Source: Mycobacteriales bacterium
Lineage (GTDB): Bacteria > Actinomycetota > Actinomycetes > Mycobacteriales > CADCTP01
Direction of reading: 5' to 3'
Length of the DNA: 64,000 bases
NCBI GenBank assembly: GCA_035995165.1
Contig: DASYKU010000096.1
Coordinates: 115,821-179,820 of the forward strand
Shown here: positions 59,082 through 64,000 of the stretch, in pieces
How positions within the stretch are numbered: the stretch's first letter is position 1
How the letters are laid out: the number at the start of each line of letters is the position of its first letter
Program-made: the position numbers and the translations under genes
The notes under the pieces: model-generated
What the model saw: only the letters and a program-made list of their open reading frames with translations
Database searches by the model: none
What the model was told of the DNA's origin: nothing

Positions 59082-59362
59082 GGATCCCCCTGGACGGCGA
59101 CGGTCGGGATGAGGGCGGCCGTCTTGACCTGGTCCGCACCCATGACGCCGACGGCACCGAAGTGCATGCCGTGGTCGGCGGAGGACGGACGGGTCCGCTC
59201 GATCGACGGGAAGGACGGACCGCCCTCGTACGTGGCGAAGGGCAGACCGGTCCCCTTGACCGACGGAGTGGCTGCGGCACACCGCGCCTCAAGGGCGACC
59301 TTGCCGGTCCAGCGGTTCATGACAGGGGAGGTCGCCGCGAGCGTCGGGTTCAGACTGTTCAT
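59054..59362 (-). CDS. Upstream ORF (102 codons) in the whiB7 leader
   Basis: The frame starts MNSLNPTLAATSPVMNRWTG at ATG 59362 behind AGGAGGAGGT, the strongest ribosome site in the region, and ends PRRTPPRC before TGA at 59054. Codon use is typical of coding DNA. Its final codons contain the antiterminator strand, so a ribosome reading to the stop would cover it and favour termination, while a ribosome stalled earlier by an antibiotic would free it. The product may be only a sensor peptide. No domain is recognised. Confidence 0.75.
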   Translation of the reverse strand: MNSLNPTLAATSPVMNRWTGKVALEARCAAATPSVKGTGLPFATYEGGPSFPSIERTRPSSADHGMHFGAVGVMGADQVKTAALIPTVAVQGDPPRRTPPRC

Positions 59363-59427
59363 TGCGGACCACCTCCTCCTGTGCGGCGGCAGCGTCCCGT
59401 TGGGACGGCCGCGTGGATTCGAGATGG

Positions 59428-59464
59428 AGGCTAAGCCTCGGCCCGAACCGCGCGCAACGGATTT
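59428..59464 (-). promoter_or_regulatory. WhiB7-type promoter of the leader/whiB7 transcript
   Basis: On the minus strand TTGCGC (59452-59457) and TAGCCT (59428-59433) are 18 bases apart, and AAAT (59461-59464) lies exactly 3 bp upstream of the -35. An AT-rich AAA(A/T) at that place is the contact for the WhiB7 AT-hook, so the gene is likely autoactivated. The leader is about 490 bases long. Confidence 0.8.
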
Positions 59465-59522
59465 AGACGCGGTGGCCGAAACTCGCCGGAAATTGCACCT
59501 TGGGGCAGCGCGGGAGGGCCGT

Positions 59523-61556
59523 TCAGCCGCCGGATCCGGACGGCGCCGGCTCCCCCCGGACGATCGCCAGCACGTCTTCGCCGTAGCGGTCCAACTTGGA
59601 CTGTCCGATGCCGGGGACAGCCACCAGCGACGGCACGTCGGAGGGCTGCCGCACCGCCAACTCGGCCAGCGTCGCGTCGGTGAAGACCACGTACGCGGGC
59701 ACCTTCTGCGCCTCGGCCCGGGCCGCACGCCAGGCCCGCAGCCGGCTGAACAGCTCCGGATCGGCGTCCTCCGGGACGGCCGCACCGACCCGCCGCCGGG
59801 TCGTCCCGCCGACCCGTGCCGCCGACACCGGCTCGGACGCGATCCCGTGCAGGAAGCGGGTCCGCCGCCGCGACCGGCGCCCGCCCGGTGCGCGGGACAG
59901 CGCCCAGGACAAGGCGATCGACTCCCGGGCCCGGGTCACGCCGACGTAGAGCAGCCGGCGCTCCTCGTCGATCTGCTCGTCGGTCAGCGCGTGCTGGATC
60001 GGCAGCGTCCCCTCGACCAGGCCGACCAGGAACACGGCGTCCCACTCCAGCCCCTTCGCCGCGTGCAGCGAGGCCAGCGTGACGCCCTGCACGGTCGGCG
60101 CGTGCTGCGCCGCCGCCCGCTGGTCCAGCTCGGCGACGAGGTCGCCGAGCCCGGCCTCGGGCTGCACGGCGGCCAGCTCCTCGGCCACCCCGACCAGCGC
60201 CGCCAGCGACTCCCAGACCTCCCGCGCGGCACCACCGCCGGGCGGCGCGTCCGGCGACCAGCTCAGCCCGGACAGCACGTCCCGGACGGAGTCGACCAGC
60301 TTCTCGCCCGGCTCCGCCGAGCGGACCGCGCCGCGCAGCAGCAGCTGCGCCTTCCGGATCTCGATCCGGTCGAAGAACCGCTCCCCGCCGCGGAGCACGT
60401 ACGGCACGCCGGCGTCGGCCAGCGCCCGCTCGTACGCCTCCGACTGCGCGTTGACCCGGTAGAGGATGGCCAGCTCGCTGGCCGGCGTGCCGGCGTCGAT
60501 GCGGACCCGGCAGGCGGCCGCGACCGCCGCGGCCTCGGCCGGCTCGTCGTCGTACTCGGCGAAGGTCGGGGCGGGACCGGGGGCACGCTGGCCGATCAGC
60601 TTCAGCGCCGAGCGGCGGCCGAGCACCCGGTTGGCCAGCTCGACCACCTGCGGGGTGGACCGGTAGTCGCGCACCAGCTTCACCACCTCCGCGCCCGGGA
60701 ACCGGCGCCCGAAGGAGAGGAGATAGGTCGGCGTCGCGCCGGTGAAGGAGTAGATCGTCTGGTTCGGGTCGCCGACGACGCAGAGGTCGTCCCGGCCGCC
60801 GAGCCAGGCGTCCAGCAGCCGCTGCTGCAGCGGGCTCACGTCCTGGTACTCGTCGACGACGAAGTAACGGTAGCGCGAGCGCATCTCCTCGGCGACGTCC
60901 CGGTGCTCCTCGATCGCCGCCGCCGTGACCAGCAGCAGGTCCTCGAAGTCCAGCGAGCCCGCCCGCGCCTTCACCTCTTCGTACGCGGCCATGACCGAGA
61001 CCATGGTGGCCGCCGGCACCGGCGGCTCCCGGCCGGCCTCGACCGAGCGGGCCGCGTAGAGCGAGGGCGGGCAGAGCGTCACCTTGGCCCACTCGATCTC
61101 CGCGGCCAGGTCCCGCAGCACTGTCCGATCGGTGTCGCGGACGCCGGCCCGGGCGGCAGCGGTGGCCACCAGCCGGATCTTGTTGTCCAGCAGCTCCGGC
61201 ACCGGGCCGCCGAGGACGCGAGGGCCGAAGTACCGCAGCTGGCGCAGCGCGGCGGCGTGGAAGGTCAGCGCCTGGACGCCCGGACCGTCCGGACCGCGGC
61301 CGACCCCGAGCGCGCGCAGCCGGGTCCGCATCTCCCCCGCCGCCCGGGCCGTGAACGTCACGGCGAGCAACTGACCGGGCGGCACCGCGCCGGTACGGAC
61401 CGCGTGCGCGATGCGGTGGGTGATCGTCCGGGTCTTGCCCGTACCGGCGCCGGCGAGGATGCAGACCGGACCCCGGACCGCCCGCGCGGCCTGCTCCTGC
61501 TCCGGGTCGAGCCCGGCGAGGACGGATTCGTCCTCGGCAGGATCGGCGGGTTCCAC
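59523..61556 (-). CDS. uvrD2: UvrD2-type ATP-dependent DNA helicase with HRDC domain
   Basis: A 677-residue SF1A helicase. Q motif and Walker A: LDPEQEQAARAVRGPVCILA and GAGTGKTRTITHR. Walker B is FVVDEYQDVSPLQQRLLDAW; then VVGDPNQTIYSFTGA, VRDYRSTP, the ASLHAAKGLEWDAVFLVGLV motif V region and LYVGVTRA motif VI. A C-terminal HRDC domain (SDVPSLVAVPGIGQSKLDRY) distinguishes UvrD2 from UvrD1. It is a 3'-5' repair helicase, essential in mycobacteria. Start ATG or GTG at 61556. Confidence 0.94.
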   Translation of the reverse strand: MEPADPAEDESVLAGLDPEQEQAARAVRGPVCILAGAGTGKTRTITHRIAHAVRTGAVPPGQLLAVTFTARAAGEMRTRLRALGVGRGPDGPGVQALTFHAAALRQLRYFGPRVLGGPVPELLDNKIRLVATAAARAGVRDTDRTVLRDLAAEIEWAKVTLCPPSLYAARSVEAGREPPVPAATMVSVMAAYEEVKARAGSLDFEDLLLVTAAAIEEHRDVAEEMRSRYRYFVVDEYQDVSPLQQRLLDAWLGGRDDLCVVGDPNQTIYSFTGATPTYLLSFGRRFPGAEVVKLVRDYRSTPQVVELANRVLGRRSALKLIGQRAPGPAPTFAEYDDEPAEAAAVAAACRVRIDAGTPASELAILYRVNAQSEAYERALADAGVPYVLRGGERFFDRIEIRKAQLLLRGAVRSAEPGEKLVDSVRDVLSGLSWSPDAPPGGGAAREVWESLAALVGVAEELAAVQPEAGLGDLVAELDQRAAAQHAPTVQGVTLASLHAAKGLEWDAVFLVGLVEGTLPIQHALTDEQIDEERRLLYVGVTRARESIALSWALSRAPGGRRSRRRTRFLHGIASEPVSAARVGGTTRRRVGAAVPEDADPELFSRLRAWRAARAEAQKVPAYVVFTDATLAELAVRQPSDVPSLVAVPGIGQSKLDRYGEDVLAIVRGEPAPSGSGG

Positions 61557-61585
61557 GACGGGGCATCCTCTCAGGCGCCGGGCCG

Positions 61586-61613
61586 GGGAAGAGTGACCGG
61601 CCCCGGCGCGTTG
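61586..61613 (+). promoter_or_regulatory. Sigma-R-like promoter of mycoredoxin
   Basis: GGGAAG (61586-61591) and GTTG (61610-61613) are 18 bases apart. The spacing and GTT match the sigma-R consensus GGGAAT-N18-GTTG; only the last base of the -35 differs. The predicted start falls about 25 bases before the mycoredoxin ATG. Mycoredoxin genes are known sigma-R targets in Streptomyces and SigH targets in mycobacteria. Confidence 0.65.
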
Positions 61614-61644
61614 CGTCTGGCGACTAGTCCCGTACGGAGGATCG

Positions 61645-61878
61645 ATGCTGACCGTCTACTCGACGACGTGGTGTGGCTACTGTGTCCGGCTCAAGAAGGC
61701 CCTCGATCGCGCGGGCATTCAGTACGCCGAAGTGAACATCGAAGAGGATGAGAAGGCGGCCGAGCTCGTCCAGAATGTGAACGGCGGGAACCGGACTGTG
61801 CCAACAGTGGTATTCCCCGATGGCAAGGCCCTCACCAATCCGTCCATCGATCAGGTGAAGCAGGCACTCGCGGCATAA
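61645..61878 (+). CDS. mrx1: Mycoredoxin-1 (glutaredoxin-like)
   Basis: A 77-residue thioredoxin-fold protein with the CGYC redox site at residues 10-13 (YSTTWCGYC), the cis-Pro in NRTVPTVVF and the C-terminal DGKALTNPS. It reduces S-mycothiolated proteins with electrons from mycothiol. ATG 61645 with CGGAGG upstream. It is divergent from uvrD2, as in mycobacteria. Confidence 0.95.
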   Translation: MLTVYSTTWCGYCVRLKKALDRAGIQYAEVNIEEDEKAAELVQNVNGGNRTVPTVVFPDGKALTNPSIDQVKQALAA

Positions 61879-62010
61879 CGAACCCCGCCCGGCGGCTGCC
61901 CGGGCACCCACCCCTCCGATAGTGTGTCCGGACGGCGACGTAGCGTGGCCAAGCCGGGGGGCCCTTTGTAGCGACGCCGCAGGGTCACCAGGGTGGGCGG
62001 AGGTGCAGGT

Positions 62011-62709
62011 GTGGTGGACCGCGGGGTCGCCGAATCAGGGCGACACGCCGCTGGACTCCCAGGAACGCCGCGCGGGGAGGTTCTGATCAGAAGGACCTCG
62101 ACCGGGTGGCGGGTCGAGGGACCGTTCCCGGGACTGCCGACGGACACCGTCGATGACCTGGGACACGCGCTCACCCTGGCCGACCTCCTGGCGGAAGGCA
62201 CCGTGCCCGGACCCCGGCCGCCGCGACCCGCGGACGGCCTGGACGAGGTCACCCGGCTGCGCGCGTCCATACGGCAGCTTGAGCACGCGCTGTCGTCGCG
62301 GGTGATCGTCGAGCAGGCGATCGGAGTGCTCAGCGAGCGCTGGCGGGCGGCGCCTCGGGATGCCTTCGAGCAGCTACGCAGGGTGACGCGGTCGCACGGG
62401 CTGCGGATCCACGATCTGGCCAAGCTGGTCATCGAGTCGAGCACGGACCCGGAGATCGGGCTGCCGGCCGAGTTGGTGCCGACGCAGCGGCTGCCGGAGC
62501 CGCGGCAGTCGCCGGATGGGCGGGACGCCAAGTCCGGGTCCGGACCTGCGTCGGGATCCGGTTCGGGTTCCGGTTCCGGCTCCGAACGACGGCGGACGCG
62601 GCGGGCCGAGTCGCCGCAGGTGAGCACCAACGGACGGACTGCACCGATCACGACAAGCGCGCCTGCTCCACGGGCACCGCACGGACGTCACGCCCGCGCC
62701 GAACGGTGA
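62011..62709 (+). CDS. ANTAR-domain RNA-binding protein
   Basis: A 232-residue protein. The N-terminal part (VLIRRTSTGWRVEGPFPG) has no named domain. An ANTAR domain follows (about residues 85-145: RQLEHALSSRVIVEQAIGVL with a three-helix end ...RVTRSHGLRIHDLAKLVIES), which binds paired hairpins in mRNA. The C-terminus is Gly/Ser and Arg-rich low complexity. There is no receiver domain, so it may act constitutively or with a partner. GTG at 62011 behind GGAGGT; in-frame GTG 61993 is an alternative. Confidence 0.83.
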   Translation: MVDRGVAESGRHAAGLPGTPRGEVLIRRTSTGWRVEGPFPGLPTDTVDDLGHALTLADLLAEGTVPGPRPPRPADGLDEVTRLRASIRQLEHALSSRVIVEQAIGVLSERWRAAPRDAFEQLRRVTRSHGLRIHDLAKLVIESSTDPEIGLPAELVPTQRLPEPRQSPDGRDAKSGSGPASGSGSGSGSGSERRRTRRAESPQVSTNGRTAPITTSAPAPRAPHGRHARAER

Positions 62710-62723
62710 ATCGTTTCGCCCGC

Positions 62724-62760
62724 CGAGCCCGGCCTCGCCTCCCCGGCGAAGCCGGGCTCG
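62724..62760 (+). terminator. Terminator after ANTAR gene
   Basis: CGAGCCCGGC/GCCGGGCTCG plus an inner TCGCC/GGCGA with a C-A mismatch and a TCCCC loop begins 14 bp after the stop. Its two-tier form resembles that of the tRNA terminator. Confidence 0.8.
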
Positions 62761-62816
62761 CGTCGTTCCGCCGCGCCGCGGTCGGGCCGTGCGACTCCGT
62801 CGCCGTGTCGGCCCTG

Positions 62817-63014
62817 TCCGGCCTGGCTGCCTGCCGGGCCGATCGGGTCGGCGGGTCGGGCCGCTCGGTGGCCGGCCGCTCGTCCGGCCTCGCTGCCCTT
62901 CCGGGCCGATCGGGGAGGCGGCCGGGCCGCCCGGTGCCCGCGGGTCCGTCCGGCCTCGCTGCCCTGCCGGGTTGATCGGGGACGGTGGGTCGACTGCTCA
63001 GTGCCTGCTGGCGG
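62817..63014. repeat. 66-bp tandem repeat, three imperfect copies
   Basis: Copies begin TCCGGCCTGGCTGCC at 62817, TCCGGCCTCGCTGCC at 62883 and TCCGGCCTCGCTGCC at 62949, exactly 66 bp apart. The first 33 bp are conserved (through GGGCCGATCGGG, GGGTTGATCGGG in the third); the second half varies and the last copy degrades. It lies in the 447-bp gap between the ANTAR gene and the uridine-kinase-like gene. Long open frames across it on both strands are repeat artefacts in GC-rich DNA. No other feature is seen there. Confidence 0.8.
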
Positions 63015-63156
63015 ACGGCCGGCACCGGCCGCGGGGCTCGTCGGAGCCGCTCGGTGACGGCCGGGCGGTCCGCACCATTGCGCCACATCGGCGGTCCGTT
63101 CCCGCGCGGGCTGCCGCTCCGGGGTCGGGCGAGGCGCCGCTTAGGGTGGTGGGGTG

Positions 63157-63798
63157 ATGTCTGCGCCGCGTCCCGTCGCGGCGGATCGCCTCGCCGACGA
63201 GGTGGCCGGCATCGTGGACCGCGCTGCGGCCCCGTGTCCGTACGTGCTGCGTGTCGCGGTCGACGGTCACCCGGCGGCAGCTCCGGCTGCACTCGCGGAC
63301 GCGCTCGTCGATCCGCTCCGGCTGGCCGGCCGGCCGGTGCTGCGGGTCGGCAGCGACTGGTTCCTCCGGCCCGCGTCGGTCCGGCTCGAACGCGGGCGGA
63401 CCGATCCTGACGCCTTCTACGACGACCGGCTCGATGCGGCGGCACTGCGCCGGGAGGTGCTCGATCCGCTCGGTCCCGGCGGCTCGGGTTCGTACCTACC
63501 CACGCTGTGGGATCCGACGACGGACCGTGCGACTCGGGCGGCCTATGTCGCCGCACCGCCCAAGGCCGTCCTGATCGTGGACGGGACGTTGCTGCTCGGG
63601 CAGGGGTTGCCGTTCGACCTCACGGTGCATCTGCGGCTATCGGCCGGCGCGCGGGAGCGACGGACGGACGAGTCGGCGCGCTGGATGCTGCCGGCCTATA
63701 CGCGGTACGAGCAGGAGGTCGGCCCCGAGAGTGTGGCCGACGTGCTCATCCGAGTGGACGATCCGCGCCATCCGGCGTTGTCATTCCCAACAGGTTGA
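63157..63798 (+). CDS. Uridine-kinase-like protein lacking a P-loop
   Basis: A 213-residue protein whose strand order and late motifs (FYDDRLDAAALRREVLDPLG, KAVLIVDGTLLLGQGLPFDL, then RDES-like ARRTDESARWMLPAYTRYE) resemble actinobacterial uridine-kinase-like proteins. Where kinases have GxxGxGKS/T, it reads AVDGHPAAAPAALADALVDP, so the nucleotide-binding Lys is missing. It is either a degenerate paralogue or a non-catalytic binder. ATG 63157 is taken; GTG 63154 is directly before. Confidence 0.75.
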   Translation: MSAPRPVAADRLADEVAGIVDRAAAPCPYVLRVAVDGHPAAAPAALADALVDPLRLAGRPVLRVGSDWFLRPASVRLERGRTDPDAFYDDRLDAAALRREVLDPLGPGGSGSYLPTLWDPTTDRATRAAYVAAPPKAVLIVDGTLLLGQGLPFDLTVHLRLSAGARERRTDESARWMLPAYTRYEQEVGPESVADVLIRVDDPRHPALSFPTG

Positions 63799-63863
63799 GC
63801 AGGGTTCCCACAGATCGACCTTTCGGCATGGAACGAGGGCAAAGGGCACGCTAGGTTTGCCTC

Positions 63864-64000
63864 GTGGGTGTCAGGATTGCTCTAGCCGCGGTCGTTGTAG
63901 TTGCTGCTGTCGCGGGGTGCGGCGGTGGCGATCCAACGCCGACCGCAGTGCTCCCCTCCCCACCCCAGACGTCGTCGTCGCCGTCGAACCCCCCATCGCC
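63864..64000 (+). CDS. Putative lipoprotein, 3' end outside window
   Basis: GTG 63864 opens a frame VGVRIALAAVVVVAAVAGCG that continues with a Pro/Ser/Thr-rich stretch to base 64000. The hydrophobic signal followed by the lipobox VAGC predicts a lipid-anchored secreted protein; the Ser/Pro-rich segment is a typical linker. A -10-like TAGGTT (63852-63857) lies seven bases before the GTG and there is no ribosome site, so the message may be leaderless. Only 45 codons are visible; no domain can be named. Confidence 0.7.
   Translation, partial: MGVRIALAAVVVVAAVAGCGGGDPTPTAVLPSPPQTSSSPSNPPS

Noticed and set aside
62648..63556. A 302-codon minus-strand frame across the 66-bp repeat
   Set aside because: Extremely Arg/Pro-rich, kept open by the repeat period being a multiple of three, and it runs antisense into the kinase-like gene.

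Overview
The window is a 64 kb chromosomal segment from a very GC-rich actinobacterium. The evidence is consistently high G/C at third codon positions, frequent GTG starts, a mycothiol-type redox system (SigR/RsrA and mycoredoxin), a WhiB7-type regulator with an AT-hook, a UPF0182 protein, a DUF2342 protein and a UvrD2-type helicase. Gene order partly matches two Mycobacterium tuberculosis neighbourhoods recalled from general knowledge: TB7.3/rshA/sigH ... SRAP/aroA/rsgA on the left, and UPF0182/PDZ-Lon/DUF2342/ThiF/ABC1/whiB7/uvrD2/mycoredoxin on the right. The species cannot be named from the sequence, and both ends cut through genes.

Left part (1-25 kb): an exported S8-like peptidase (cut by the edge), a DUF3311 + sodium:solute symporter pair, an acetyltransferase, a biotin carboxylase with a 71-residue biotin carrier, and the sigR-rsrA redox switch with a sequence-visible sigma-R promoter. 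Next come ybaK, an acyl-CoA synthetase, a phosphatase/hydrolase pair behind a frameshifted MFS remnant, then SRAP, aroA, rsgA, an HTH-DUF2087-Nudix fusion and hisN. A vapBC module with a palindromic operator, a Zn-alcohol dehydrogenase operon, aroQ, a 3-hydroxyacyl-CoA dehydrogenase, aroE, a VOC protein, two CNNM-type membrane proteins and tatA complete this part.

Middle (25-46 kb): accessory-looking DNA. It holds an MMPL exporter with its TetR regulator, an SDR, a small secreted repeat protein, a lipid-kinase-like gene followed by a receiver-only response regulator, a NarL-type regulator and matching histidine kinase, membrane hydrolases and proteases, a cation-efflux gene and a MerR-type metal regulator. 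Five gene remnants lie between 10 and 44 kb (MFS, metallophosphoesterase, phosphotransferase, cation transporter, DUF2332), so this stretch has been eroding. A cation/proton antiporter and an initiator tRNA end the section.

Right part (46-64 kb): the conserved actinobacterial block UPF0182, PPA1309-like, PDZ-Lon protease, NAD epimerase, DUF2342, M48-like peptidase, DUF5679, ThiF-like, ABC1 kinase, whiB7, uvrD2, mycoredoxin and an ANTAR protein, then a P-loop-less uridine-kinase-like protein and a truncated lipoprotein gene.

The most informative non-coding signals are: a complete attenuation-style whiB7 leader (WhiB7-type promoter, 102-codon upstream ORF, mutually exclusive antiterminator and terminator); sigma-R promoters at sigR and probably at mycoredoxin; a cluster of DnaA-box sequences just upstream of a strong promoter and a two-tier RNA hairpin; a tRNA promoter embedded in the upstream gene's terminator; and a three-copy 66-bp tandem repeat. 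All calls come from reading the sequence; no database searches were run.
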